A DNA stretch of 64,000 bases from Nakamurella flavida (GTDB taxonomy: Bacteria > Actinomycetota > Actinomycetes > Mycobacteriales > Nakamurellaceae), in assembly GCF_030811475.1 (NCBI RefSeq), contig NZ_JAUSQV010000001.1:3793001-3857000 (forward strand). Reading direction: 5' to 3'. This document shows, piece by piece, positions 19,061 through 27,457 of the stretch. The notes under the pieces are model-generated. The model worked only from the letters and a program-made list of their open reading frames with translations. It was not told the DNA's origin and did not search any database. Each line of letters begins with the position of its first letter. Position 1 is the stretch's first letter. Both the position numbers and the translations under genes were made by a program.

Positions 19061-19939
19061 ATGGTGACGATCGCCTTCGATCCCACCCCGCTGCACCACG
19101 ACCACGCCCTGCTGGACTTCCCGGACGTGGTGGCCCGGCTCGGGTTCGAGCACCTGCACCTCACCCCGCACCCGGACTTCGCGCCGTTCTTCCGGTACCC
19201 CAAGGCCGACGACGCGCTGGTCGCCGCCCTGCGCAAGCGGGTCGCCGATGCGGGCATCACCATCCCGGCGATCCTGCCGGTGCAGCGGATCTCCTGGCCC
19301 GAGGAGCCCCAGCGGGAGGCGGCGGTCCGCAACCTGCGGCGGGTGATCGAGCTGGCCGCCGATCTGGACGTCCCGGTGATCAACACGGAGTTCAGCGGCC
19401 GGCCGGAACGCAGCGAGGACTCCGAGGCCGGCTTCTACCGGTCCATGGAGACCCTCCTGCCGATCCTGGAACGCACGGGCATCCGGATGAACATCGACCC
19501 GCACCCCGACGACTTCGTCGAGGACGGGTTGGAGGCGTGGCGCATCATCCGCGGCCTGAACTCATCGGCCGTCGGGTTCGTCTACGTCGCGTCGCACACC
19601 TTCCATTACGGAGACCGGGTGGACAGTCTGATCGCCGAGCTGGGAGACCGACTGGGTGCGGTGTACCTGGCCGACACCTTCGACCACCGCCGGTCGCACG
19701 GGCTGCGCTACATCAGCAACCCGCCCGGCAACGCCGCCCGGGTGCACCAGCACCTGGCGATCGGGGACGGCGACGTCGACTTCGGCGCGTTGTTCTCGGC
19801 CCTGCGCGAATCGGGGTTCCTGGACCGTGCGGACGCCATCCTGGTGTCCAACGTCTTCGCCGAGGACGAGACGACGATGGACGTCTCGCCCCGGCAGCTG
19901 GCCGACATCCGCGCGCTCGTCGCCGGTACGGGCCGGTAG
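19061..19939 (+). CDS. iolH: Myo-inositol catabolism protein IolH, TIM barrel
   Basis: A 292-residue sugar isomerase/epimerase-like barrel. Features: FEHLHLTPHPDFAPFFRYPKA, INTEFSGRPE, MNIDPHPDDFVEDG, VYLADTFDHRRSHGLRYI and HLAIGDGDVDF. These fit IolH of actinobacterial inositol operons; its exact reaction is not established. Last gene of the operon, followed by a hexanucleotide repeat and a strong terminator. Confidence 0.8.
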   Translation: MVTIAFDPTPLHHDHALLDFPDVVARLGFEHLHLTPHPDFAPFFRYPKADDALVAALRKRVADAGITIPAILPVQRISWPEEPQREAAVRNLRRVIELAADLDVPVINTEFSGRPERSEDSEAGFYRSMETLLPILERTGIRMNIDPHPDDFVEDGLEAWRIIRGLNSSAVGFVYVASHTFHYGDRVDSLIAELGDRLGAVYLADTFDHRRSHGLRYISNPPGNAARVHQHLAIGDGDVDFGALFSALRESGFLDRADAILVSNVFAEDETTMDVSPRQLADIRALVAGTGR

Positions 19940-19940
19940 G

Positions 19941-19982
19941 CACCAGCACCAGCACCAGCACCAGCACCAGCACCAGCACCAG
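19941..19982 (+). repeat. Seven tandem CACCAG hexamers
   Basis: Seven exact copies of CACCAG begin one base after the iolH stop codon. The tract is outside any coding frame called here. Slipped-strand length change is possible; effect unknown. Confidence 0.95.
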
Positions 19983-19999
19983 CGTCCAGGGCGGACGCC

Positions 20000-20034
20000 C
20001 GACAGGAGCGGCCCCGGCGGGGCCGCTCCTGTCG
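20000..20034 (+). terminator. iol operon terminator, perfect 16-bp stem
   Basis: Arms 20000-20015 and 20019-20034 are exact reverse complements around loop ggc. It follows iolH and should end the eight-gene transcript. No T tract. Confidence 0.85.
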
Positions 20035-20118
20035 TGCCTCCGGGGCGCGATCGTCCCGAGTCGGGCGCCCGGTTCCCGGGCGAACCTATCCTCCGGGTCG
20101 CCACCGGCCCCATCACTG

Positions 20119-20140
20119 GCTCGATCACTAGCTCGATCAC
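20119..20140. repeat. 10-bp direct repeat upstream of importer operator
   Basis: GCTCGATCAC occurs at 20119-20128 and 20131-20140, 12 bp apart (just over one helical turn), ending 7 bp before the operator at 20148. It could be an activator site; no family assignment is possible. Confidence 0.5.
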
Positions 20141-20147
20141 GTCAAGA

Positions 20148-20191
20148 TGTAAGGACAAACTCTTGACACGATCGTGGAGCTGCGCCACGCT
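20148..20191 (+). promoter_or_regulatory. ABC importer promoter with IolR-type operator copy
   Basis: The 21-bp element at 20148-20168 matches the iolC element at 10529-10549 in 19 of 21 positions (differences at its 4th and 13th bases). Its right end is the -35 TTGACA (20163-20168), with CACGCT 17 bp later (20186-20191), again of the form CANNNT. This links the importer to inositol control. Confidence 0.68.
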
Positions 20192-20509
20192 GTCTCCAGT
20201 CCGGCGCCGGTGGCGGACGACACACCAGGGGGTCGCGGATGTCCGACACAGCTCGCCTCCCGTCCGCCGTCCGGTCCGCTGGACGAGCACACCGGTCCCG
20301 TGTCCTGTCCCGCACGGCGGAGATCACCCTCACCGCCGCGCCGGTTCGCCGCGCCGGTCACCGCCGGCGCGCGTCAGGCACCCGCACCGCCCTCGCCGCC
20401 CGCCCGATCTCCGTTCGCACGATTGCCGCATCCCGCGCTGCCCGCACACCCCTCCCGCAGTAGCCTCGACGAGCCCGGGATCCCGATCCCGGTCGAAAGG
20501 AACGAATCG

Positions 20510-21520
20510 ATGAGGATTCGCAGCAAGGCCCTCGCGGCCACCGCCCTCGCCCTGACCGCGGCGCTCACGCTGAGCGCGTGCAGCAGCTCCGGTGGCGCCC
20601 AGGCCACCGAGACCACCGCGGCGAGCGCCGCCGCCGGGTCCGGTGGGCAGACCGCTTCCACTCCGCGGCTGACCATCGCGATGATCACCCACGAGACCCC
20701 GGGCGACACCTTCTGGGACAAGATCCGCGCCGGAGCCGAGGCCGCCGCGGCCAAGGACAACGTCGATCTGAAGTACTCCAACGATCCGACCGCCGCCGGT
20801 CAGGCCACGCTGATCCAGAACGCGATCGACTCCAAGGTCGACGCCATCGCGACCACGCTGGTCACCCCGGACGCCCTGGCCGGCCCGGTCGCCGCGGCCA
20901 AGGCCGCCGGGATCCCGCTGGTCGGCTTCAACTCCGGTATCGACCAGTACGCCGATCTGGGCGCCCTGATGTACTTCGGTTCCGACGAGAACCTGGCCGG
21001 CACCTCGGCCGGCGAGCGGCTCGCCGCCGCCGGCGTGAAGCACCCGCTGTGCGTCATCCAGGCCGAGGGGTCGGTCGCCCTGGAAGCCCGCTGCGCCGGT
21101 GTCAAGAAAAGCGCGCCGGGCACGGAGAACCTCCAGGTCAACGGGGCGGACATCTCCTCGGTCACCTCGACGATCACCGCCAAGCTGCAGCAGGACCCGA
21201 CCATCGACGCCGTGGTGACCCTCGGCGCCCCGATCGCCTTGGCCGCCCTGCAGTCCAAGTCCGAGGCGAGCAGCCAGGCCAAGGTCGTCACCTTCGACCT
21301 GAACGCCGACGTCGCCAAGGCCATCCAGGACGGCACGATCGAGTTCTCGGTCGACCAGCAGCCGTACCTCCAGGGTTACCTGGCCGTCGACTCGCTGTGG
21401 CTGTACAAGACGAACGGCAACGACATCGGTGGCGGCAAGGCGGTTCTCACCGGACCGTCCTTCGTCGACAGCACGAACATCGCCGCGATCGCCGGCTTCG
21501 CGGCGAACAACACCCGCTGA
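20510..21520 (+). CDS. Sugar-binding lipoprotein of a CUT2 ABC importer (probable inositol)
   Basis: A 336-residue periplasmic-binding-protein type 1 lipoprotein. The signal peptide ends in a lipobox LSAC with Cys 24, followed by a Ser/Ala/Thr-rich tether. The ligand domain shows AMITHETPGDTFWDKIRAGAEAAA, VTPDALAGPVAAAKAAGIPLVGFNSG and FDLNADVAKAIQDG, as in ribose/inositol-binding proteins. ATG 20510 follows gaaagga. First gene of a three-gene importer operon whose promoter carries the iol operator; inositol as ligand is inferred from this. Confidence 0.87.
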   Translation: MRIRSKALAATALALTAALTLSACSSSGGAQATETTAASAAAGSGGQTASTPRLTIAMITHETPGDTFWDKIRAGAEAAAAKDNVDLKYSNDPTAAGQATLIQNAIDSKVDAIATTLVTPDALAGPVAAAKAAGIPLVGFNSGIDQYADLGALMYFGSDENLAGTSAGERLAAAGVKHPLCVIQAEGSVALEARCAGVKKSAPGTENLQVNGADISSVTSTITAKLQQDPTIDAVVTLGAPIALAALQSKSEASSQAKVVTFDLNADVAKAIQDGTIEFSVDQQPYLQGYLAVDSLWLYKTNGNDIGGGKAVLTGPSFVDSTNIAAIAGFAANNTR

Positions 21521-21534
21521 CCCCAGCGAATCAG

Positions 21535-21567
21535 GCCCGGGGGACATCCCCGTGATGTCCCCCGGGC
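21535..21567 (+). other. Intercistronic 14-bp stem-loop after the binding-protein gene
   Basis: Arms 21535-21548 and 21554-21567 are perfect complements with a 5-base loop. Located between the lipoprotein and permease genes, it probably stabilises or partly terminates the upstream message so the binding protein exceeds the membrane parts, a common arrangement in ABC importer operons. Confidence 0.65.
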
Positions 21568-21592
21568 ACCCATCCCTCGTTCGGAGAGTGTC

Positions 21593-22669
21593 ATGAGTTC
21601 GTCCCTCAAGACTCCGCCGCCGTCGTCGACCTCCGCCACCGTGACCTCTGCGTCGCCGAAGGCGTCGTTGTCGCTGGGGGCCAGGCTGATGGCCCGGCCG
21701 GAGATTGGTGCGCTCATCGCGGCCGTCGCCATCTACGCCTTCTTCTTCATCGTCGCCCCGCCGTTCCGGTCGATCGACGCGTTCGCCACCATCCTGTACG
21801 CCAGCTCGCAGGTCGGGATCGTCGCCGTGGCCGTCGGTCTGCTGATGATCGGCGGGGAGTTCGATCTGTCCGCGGGCGTCGCCTTCATCACCGCCGCGTT
21901 GACCGCGTCCATCTTCAGCTACCAGTTCAGCGTCAACATGTGGCTCGGGTCGGCGGTCGCCCTCGTGCTGGCCCTGGGCATCGGATTCGTCAACGGCTAT
22001 CTGGTGGTGAAGACGGGCATACCCAGCTTCCTCATCACCCTGGGGACGTTCTTCATCCTGCAGGGTGCCAACCTGGGCATCACCAAGCTGGTCACCGGCT
22101 CGGTGGCCACCCAGAACGTCTCGGACATCGACGGTTTCGGATCCCTCAAGGCCATCTTCGACACCAAGATCAACCTGTTCGGCGCCAACTTCCGGATCAC
22201 CGTGCTGTGGTGGGTGCTCTTCGTGGCCATCGCCACCTGGATCCTCGCCCGGACCCGGATCGGTAACTGGATCTTCGCCGTCGGCGGCAACGCCCCCAGT
22301 GCCCGCGCCGTCGGCGTGCCGGTGAACAAGGTCAAGATCGGTCTGTTCATGGCCGTGGGCTTCCTGGCCTGGTTCTACGGCCAGCACCGGCTCTACGGCT
22401 ACAACACCATCCAGGCCGGCGAGGGTGTGGGTCAGGAGTTCATCTACATCATCGCCGCGGTGGTCGGCGGAACGCTGCTCACCGGCGGGTTCGGCTCGGC
22501 CATCGGCACCGCCATCGGTGCCTTCATCTTCGGGATGGTGTCGCAGGGCATCGTCTACGCCGGCTGGGACCCCAACTGGTTCAAGGCCTTCCTGGGCGTG
22601 ATGCTCCTGCTGGCCGTCGCGGTCAACCTGTACGTCAAGAAGCTGGCCACCACCCGGAGGAGCGTCTAG
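21593..22669 (+). CDS. CUT2 ABC importer permease
   Basis: A 358-residue membrane protein, roughly ten hydrophobic segments, with the family hallmark VGLLMIGGEFDLSAGVAF and the later AVGGNAPSARAVGVPVNKVKI coupling region as in RbsC/FrcC-type permeases. A Ser/Thr/Pro-rich 30-residue cytoplasmic N-terminus precedes the first helix. ATG 21593 follows cggaga. The ATPase gene begins two bases after its stop, so the two are tightly coupled. Confidence 0.9.
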   Translation: MSSSLKTPPPSSTSATVTSASPKASLSLGARLMARPEIGALIAAVAIYAFFFIVAPPFRSIDAFATILYASSQVGIVAVAVGLLMIGGEFDLSAGVAFITAALTASIFSYQFSVNMWLGSAVALVLALGIGFVNGYLVVKTGIPSFLITLGTFFILQGANLGITKLVTGSVATQNVSDIDGFGSLKAIFDTKINLFGANFRITVLWWVLFVAIATWILARTRIGNWIFAVGGNAPSARAVGVPVNKVKIGLFMAVGFLAWFYGQHRLYGYNTIQAGEGVGQEFIYIIAAVVGGTLLTGGFGSAIGTAIGAFIFGMVSQGIVYAGWDPNWFKAFLGVMLLLAVAVNLYVKKLATTRRSV

Positions 22670-22671
22670 CC

Positions 22672-23487
22672 ATGACCGACACCCTGGCAGAACACGCGGA
22701 CTCCACCCTCCGCAAGGGCGCGCCGCTCATCGAGATGCAGGACGTGGGCAAGGTCTACGGGTCGATCCGCGCCCTCGAGGGCATCGACCTGCGGGTCAAC
22801 GCCGGCGAGGTGACGTGCGTGCTCGGCGACAACGGCGCCGGCAAGTCCACCCTGATCAAGATCATGTCCGGGTTGCACCCGCACTCCGAGGGCAGCCTGC
22901 GCGTGGACGGCGAGGACGTCCGCTTCGGTTCTCCGCGCGAGGCCCTGGACCACGGGATCGCCACCGTCTACCAGGATCTCGCCGTGGTCTCCCTGATGGA
23001 GGTGTGGCGGAACTTCTTCCTCGGCTCCGAGCTGCGCAGTGGCCGGTGGCCGGGTGCGCCGCTGCGGATCAACGAGATGCGCCGCATCGCCGACGAGGAA
23101 CTGAAGAAGATGGGCATCACCGTCAAGGACATCAACCAGCCCATCGGGACGCTGTCCGGCGGGCAGCGGCAGTGCGTGGCCATCGCCCGGGCCGTGTACT
23201 TCGGGGCACGGGTGCTCATCCTGGACGAGCCGACCGCCGCACTGGGCGTCAAGCAGTCCGGGGTGGTGCTCAAGTACACCGCTGCCGCCCGGGACGCGGG
23301 TCTGGGGGTCGTCTTCATCACCCACAACCCGCACCACGCCTACCTGGTGGGCGACCACTTCGTCATCCTCAAGCTCGGCCAGCGGGTGCTGGACAAGCAC
23401 CGCGACGAGGTGGGTCTGAACGAGTTGACGGCCGAGATGGCCGGCGGTCAGGAGCTGGAGGAGCTCTCCCACGAACTGCAGCGCTGA
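22672..23487 (+). CDS. CUT2 ABC importer ATPase, single cassette
   Basis: A 271-residue ATPase with Walker A GDNGAGKST (52-60), signature LSGGQRQ (about 162-168) and Walker B VLILDEPTAALG (about 181-192). It carries only one nucleotide-binding domain, unlike the double-cassette RbsA/XylG proteins, so two copies should pair under the permease; fructose-type FrcA systems have this form. Third and last gene of the importer operon, followed by a terminator. Confidence 0.9.
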   Translation: MTDTLAEHADSTLRKGAPLIEMQDVGKVYGSIRALEGIDLRVNAGEVTCVLGDNGAGKSTLIKIMSGLHPHSEGSLRVDGEDVRFGSPREALDHGIATVYQDLAVVSLMEVWRNFFLGSELRSGRWPGAPLRINEMRRIADEELKKMGITVKDINQPIGTLSGGQRQCVAIARAVYFGARVLILDEPTAALGVKQSGVVLKYTAAARDAGLGVVFITHNPHHAYLVGDHFVILKLGQRVLDKHRDEVGLNELTAEMAGGQELEELSHELQR

Positions 23488-23506
23488 GGCGGTCCCCGGC
23501 ATCAGG

Positions 23507-23540
23507 AGAGCGCGTCACCCCGGGAGGGGTGGCGCGCTCT
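23507..23540 (+). terminator. Importer operon terminator
   Basis: Arms 23507-23521 and 23526-23540 form a 15-bp stem with one T-G wobble and loop ggga, 20 bases after the ATPase stop; the sequence continues tcctgc. Confidence 0.75.
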
Positions 23541-23554
23541 TCCTGCATCTGTGG

Positions 23555-23616
23555 GGGGCCACCAGGCGGTGGCCCCGCCGGCTGGCGGGGCCACCGTGAG
23601 CGCCCCTCACGGGGCG
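23555..23616. terminator. Overlapping stem-loops in the convergent gap
   Basis: Three further stems: 23555-23563 with 23568-23576, 23571-23579 with 23584-23592, and 23601-23606 with 23611-23616. The first two share bases 23571-23576, so they cannot form together. They lie between convergent transcripts and may act on the MFS transcript from the minus strand. Confidence 0.5.
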
Positions 23617-23635
23617 GTCGGAGTGCCGATCGGGG

Positions 23636-23665
23636 TCGGTGCGATGGGGGTCGGTGCGATGGGGG
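23636..23665. repeat. Two exact 15-bp tandem repeats
   Basis: TCGGTGCGATGGGGG occurs at 23636-23650 and 23651-23665, ending exactly at the stop codon of the MFS gene. Confidence 0.8.
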
Positions 23666-25081
23666 TCAGGACCGGGCGGATCCGATGGCGCCGTGCGCCT
23701 CCCGGAACTGGTCCTCCAGTTCCTCCAGACTGCGGCCCCGGGTCTCCGGGGCGTTGCGGATCACGAACCACAGCGAGCCGCAGTTGACGACGGCGAAGAG
23801 ACCGAACGTCAGGCTGTCGCCGAGCGCCTCGACCAGGGGTGGGAAGGCGAAGGAGATGGCCGCGTTGACCGTCCAGAGCACGAACACGGCGATGCCCATC
23901 GCGAAGCCGCGGATCGACATCGGGAAGATCTCGGACAGCAGCAGCCAGACCAGGGTGCCGATGAAGGTCTGCACGAACGCGACGACCAGCAGCATCGCGG
24001 CGAGGATGAGATAGCTGCGGAACGTGGACTCCGGGAGCCGGAAGGACAGCGCGAGCAGGGCGTGGCCGGCGGCCACTCCGATGAACCCGGTGATGAGCAG
24101 CGTGCGCCGGTCAAGGAACCCGATGAGGACGATCCCGGTGATGGTGCCGACGATGGCCACCACCCCGACGGTGATGGTCAGGACCAGGGCGGCGTCGGCG
24201 GCCAGTCCCGTCGACTGCAGGATCGTCGGCGCGTAGTAGTTGACGGTGTTGATGCCGGTGGCCTGCTGCACCGCGGCCAGCCCGCACCCGATCCACAGGA
24301 TTCGCCGCATCCAGGGATGCGCCCGCAGCTCCCGTATCGCTGCGCCCTTCTGCTCCCGGGCGTCCCGTCCCGCGTGCTCGGCCACCTCCGCGTACTCGCT
24401 GTCGGCGTCCTGGGGTGAGCGGATGAGCTTCAGGATGCGCAGGGTCTCGGCCAGCCGGCCGCGGATGGCGTGCCAGCGGGGCGAGTCGGGGAGGAAGAAC
24501 ATGCCGACGAACAGGGCGACCGCCGGGACCATCGCGACACCCAGCATCCAGCGCCAGACGTGCGGGTCGGTGATCAGCCGGGCCAGCAGGGCGTTGATGG
24601 CGAAGGCCAGGAACTGGCCGGTCACGATCATCAGTTCGTTGATGGTGACCATGCGGCCGCGCCGCTCCGGCGGGGCCATCTCGGCCAGGTACAGCGGGCA
24701 GGTGGCCGCCGCCGCCCCCACTCCGAAGCCCAGGATGATCCGGCCGACGACCATGACCTGGACGTTCGGGGCCAGGGCACAGACCAGGGCGCCGAGGAGG
24801 AACAGACCGGCGCAGATGAGCAGGGTCCCGCGGCGCCCGAGCCGATCGGCCAGCCGGCCGCCCAGCAACGCACCGACCGCGGCACCCGGGAAGAGCAGGG
24901 AGCTGACCACCACGGCCTCGGAGAACGTGGTGAGGTCCAGATCGTCCTTGAGGTAGAGCAGGGCCCCGGAGATGACCCCGGTGTCGTAGCCGAACAGCAG
25001 TCCGCCCAGGGTGGAGATGATGGTCAGTCTGGTGAGGAAGCGGTGATGGGAACCGGTTCTCGCCGGTGATGTGCTGCTCAT
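23666..25081 (-). CDS. MFS sugar:proton symporter (IolT-like)
   Basis: A 471-residue sugar-porter family transporter with 12 predicted helices: FGYDTGVISGALLYL in helix 1, RLADRLGRRGTLL after helix 2, WRWMLG and FLPDSPRWH before the central loop, QQATGINTVNYYAPTI in helix 7 and the C-terminal PETRGRSLEELE. ATG 25081 has AGGAG eight bases upstream. It ends a three-gene minus-strand operon with two Gfo/Idh dehydrogenases, so it probably imports an inositol or related polyol; the substrate is inferred. Confidence 0.88.
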   Translation of the reverse strand: MSSTSPARTGSHHRFLTRLTIISTLGGLLFGYDTGVISGALLYLKDDLDLTTFSEAVVVSSLLFPGAAVGALLGGRLADRLGRRGTLLICAGLFLLGALVCALAPNVQVMVVGRIILGFGVGAAAATCPLYLAEMAPPERRGRMVTINELMIVTGQFLAFAINALLARLITDPHVWRWMLGVAMVPAVALFVGMFFLPDSPRWHAIRGRLAETLRILKLIRSPQDADSEYAEVAEHAGRDAREQKGAAIRELRAHPWMRRILWIGCGLAAVQQATGINTVNYYAPTILQSTGLAADAALVLTITVGVVAIVGTITGIVLIGFLDRRTLLITGFIGVAAGHALLALSFRLPESTFRSYLILAAMLLVVAFVQTFIGTLVWLLLSEIFPMSIRGFAMGIAVFVLWTVNAAISFAFPPLVEALGDSLTFGLFAVVNCGSLWFVIRNAPETRGRSLEELEDQFREAHGAIGSARS

Positions 25082-25145
25082 GGACGAGCTCCTGTCTGCG
25101 GTTCCGGCGGGGTGTGCGACCGCGGGGGTGACGGGCGGTCCGGGC

Positions 25146-26144
25146 TCAGGGGTAGCGGACCGGCTCGCTCCGCCCGCTGTGCAGGGATCGCACCGCGGCC
25201 TCGGCGATCGCCTGGGCCTTGAGCCCGTCGGCCAGCGACGGGGTGGGATCACCGCCGCGTTCCAGGGTCACGACGAAGTGGGCCAGGGCGGCGGCGTAGG
25301 TGGGGCGGACCCGTTCGAACCACCCGGGATGCAGCCCGTCGTCGACGATGCGGCCGGCATGGTGGCGGGAGACCGCCCCGGTCCGGTGACCCCGCACCTG
25401 CACCATCCCTTCGGAACCCAGCACCTCGAGGCGCTCGTCGTACCCGTATCCGGTGCGGCGGGCGCTGTCGATCTGCACCAGGGCGCCGCCGGGCAGACGC
25501 AGCGTGGCCACCGAGGTGTCCACGTCGTCGTAGGCGGCCAGCCGGGGCTCGGCCAGGGCGGCGCCGGCCGCGAAGACCTCGGTGGGGTCCAGGCCGGCGA
25601 TCCACCGGGCGAGATCGAAGAAGTGGACGGCCTGGTCCCGCATCTGGCCGCCCGAGACGGCGATGTAGGACAGCGGTGGCATGGCCGGCCCCCGGCTGGT
25701 CAGGGTGATGAGCTCGACGGTGCCGATCTCCCCGCTGTCCACCACCCGCTTGACCTCGAGGTAGTCGGTGTCGAACCTCCGGTTGAAATCCACCATGACG
25801 CGGCCGGACCGTGCGCGGGCGTGCGCGACCACGTCGGCCGCCCGGGCCAGGTCCAGGTCGATGGGCTTCTCGCACAGGGCGGCGACTCCCGCGTCGACGG
25901 CGCGGCGCAGGTGCTCGGCATGGGTGTCGGTGGACGACGCGATGTACACCGCGTCAACCAGGTCGGCGTCGAACACCTCGGCGAGGTCGCCGGCTGCCCG
26001 CGTGCCGTGGGTGGCGGCGAGCGCGGCGGCCCGGGCGTGGTCGACGTCGTAGACGGCGACCAGATCGACGTCGGGGTGGGCGGCGAGATTGCCGGCGTGC
26101 ACGGAACCGATGAAGCCGGCCCCGATCAGGGCGATGCGCTGCAC
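25146..26144 (-). CDS. Gfo/Idh/MocA-family NAD(P) oxidoreductase (inositol dehydrogenase-like)
   Basis: A 332-residue dehydrogenase: Rossmann LIGAGFIGSVHAGNL, CEKPIDLDLARA, MVDFNRRFD, and QMRDQAVHFFDLARWI with the catalytic-type D-x-x-x-H. These resemble inositol 2-dehydrogenases. GTG 26144 begins one base after the preceding gene's stop, so the two are coupled, and the MFS transporter follows 64 bp on. Substrate possibly another inositol isomer (inference). Confidence 0.85.
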   Translation of the reverse strand: MQRIALIGAGFIGSVHAGNLAAHPDVDLVAVYDVDHARAAALAATHGTRAAGDLAEVFDADLVDAVYIASSTDTHAEHLRRAVDAGVAALCEKPIDLDLARAADVVAHARARSGRVMVDFNRRFDTDYLEVKRVVDSGEIGTVELITLTSRGPAMPPLSYIAVSGGQMRDQAVHFFDLARWIAGLDPTEVFAAGAALAEPRLAAYDDVDTSVATLRLPGGALVQIDSARRTGYGYDERLEVLGSEGMVQVRGHRTGAVSRHHAGRIVDDGLHPGWFERVRPTYAAALAHFVVTLERGGDPTPSLADGLKAQAIAEAAVRSLHSGRSEPVRYP

Positions 26145-26145
26145 G

Positions 26146-27324
26146 TCAGTGCTCCGTCCCGATCGGCGGATGGACCGGCGTCCAGGCGCTGTCGCGGTCG
26201 TGCGATCCGGCGACGGCGGCCACGAACTCGACGCCCCGCAGGCCGTCGACCCCGGTGGGGAAGGAGAGTTCGCGCGGCATGCCGGTGAGCCCGTCCCGCC
26301 GGGCGGCGAGCTCGTCGGCCAGGTCGCGGTAGAAGTTCGCGAACGCCTCCAGGAAGCCCTCGGGGTGACCGAGGCCGACCCGGGTGAGCCGGTCGGCGTC
26401 CGGCGAGAGCGTCATGCCCTGGGCGAGCACGGTGGTCCGCCCGGTCAGGTCGCTGACGGAGAGATGGTGCGGGTCCTCGTGCTGCCATTCCAGGCTGCCG
26501 CGATCACCGAACACCCGGATGCGCAGGCCGTGGTCATGGCCGGTCGCCGCCATCCCCGCCCAGAGTCGGCCGGGGGTACCCCCGTCGAGCCGCAGCGCGA
26601 CCGTCGCGTTGTCGAACACGCGTCGGTCGGGGACCAGGGTGTGCAGCTGGGCCGAGACCTGCCGGGCCTGCAGGCCGGTCACGTAGCGGACCAGGTGGTA
26701 GGCGTGGGTGCCCAGATCGGCGACCACGCTGGGAAAGCCGGCGGTGTCGGGATCGGTGCGCCAGGCGGCCTGTTTGTGCCCGGTCCGTTCGAGCGGGGTG
26801 GCCGCCCAACCGGATGCGTGCTCGACGTCGACGAAGGTGATCCGCCCCAGGTCGCCGTCCCGCACCAGGCGGGCGGCGTGCCGGACCATGGCGTACGCCG
26901 AGTAACAGTGCGGAACGGCCAGCAGCACGTCCTGCTCGGCCGCGAGGCGGACCAGCTCCGCGGAGGAGGCGACGTCGCCGGTCAACGGCTTCTCGCATAC
27001 CACGGCGATGCCCGCGGCCAGGAAGGCCCGGGCGATCGGGAAGTGGCTGTCGTTGGGGGTCGCCACCACGGCCAGGTCGATGCCGTCCGGACGGAGCGCC
27101 TCCGCGGTCGCCATCTCGCCGAAGTCGCGGTACACCCGGTCGGGAGCGATCCACAGCGATGCGGCCAGTTCGGCCGAGCGGCCCGGATCGCGCCCGAGGA
27201 CGCCGGCGGTCAGGGTGTACCGGTCGTCCAACCGCATCGCGAACCGGTGGGTGCGGCCGATGTCGGCACCCGGGCCACCGCCGATCATGCCGACCCGGAG
27301 TCGTCCGTCGCCTGCTGCACCCAT
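26146..27324 (-). CDS. Gfo/Idh/MocA-family NAD(P) oxidoreductase, 392 residues
   Basis: Longer family member with MIGGGPGADIGRTHRFAM at the Rossmann turn, VVCEKPLTGD, GFPSVVADLGTHAYHLVRYVTG around the catalytic His, and a C-terminal segment HPEGFLEAFANFYRDLADEL typical of the subgroup near myo-inositol and glucoside 3-dehydrogenase genes. First gene of the minus-strand operon running to the MFS transporter; divergent from a LacI gene with candidate operators between. Confidence 0.84.
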   Translation of the reverse strand: MGAAGDGRLRVGMIGGGPGADIGRTHRFAMRLDDRYTLTAGVLGRDPGRSAELAASLWIAPDRVYRDFGEMATAEALRPDGIDLAVVATPNDSHFPIARAFLAAGIAVVCEKPLTGDVASSAELVRLAAEQDVLLAVPHCYSAYAMVRHAARLVRDGDLGRITFVDVEHASGWAATPLERTGHKQAAWRTDPDTAGFPSVVADLGTHAYHLVRYVTGLQARQVSAQLHTLVPDRRVFDNATVALRLDGGTPGRLWAGMAATGHDHGLRIRVFGDRGSLEWQHEDPHHLSVSDLTGRTTVLAQGMTLSPDADRLTRVGLGHPEGFLEAFANFYRDLADELAARRDGLTGMPRELSFPTGVDGLRGVEFVAAVAGSHDRDSAWTPVHPPIGTEH

Positions 27325-27354
27325 CGCGACTCCTTCGACGTCCGCCCACCCTGG

Positions 27355-27386
27355 CTGGACAGTTTGGACAGCTTGGACGTGTCCAA
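27355..27386. promoter_or_regulatory. Array of TGGAC half-sites in a divergent promoter
   Basis: CTGGAC at 27355, TTGGAC at 27364 and TTGGAC at 27373 repeat every 9 bp; GTCCAA at 27381-27386 mirrors the third copy to give TTGGAC-GT-GTCCAA. Candidate operator for the LacI protein at 27458. Confidence 0.5.
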
Positions 27387-27457
27387 AACTAGCCGACTAG
27401 GCTGGCTCGGGCAATGTCGGACGGTGGGTGGAGCGCACCGGCGGGAACGGGGGAGCG

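Larger units (their letters stand above)
20035..20509 (+). other. 475-bp leader region before the ABC importer
   Basis: Holds the 10-bp direct repeat at 20119-20140 and the operator/promoter at 20148-20191. The ~320 bases between the promoter and the lipoprotein ATG at 20510 are very C-rich. No riboswitch consensus or convincing small ORF was recognised. Confidence 0.6.

Noticed and set aside
19941..19982. CACCAG repeats as a CRISPR array
   Set aside because: Units are 6 bp with no spacers and no cas gene nearby.
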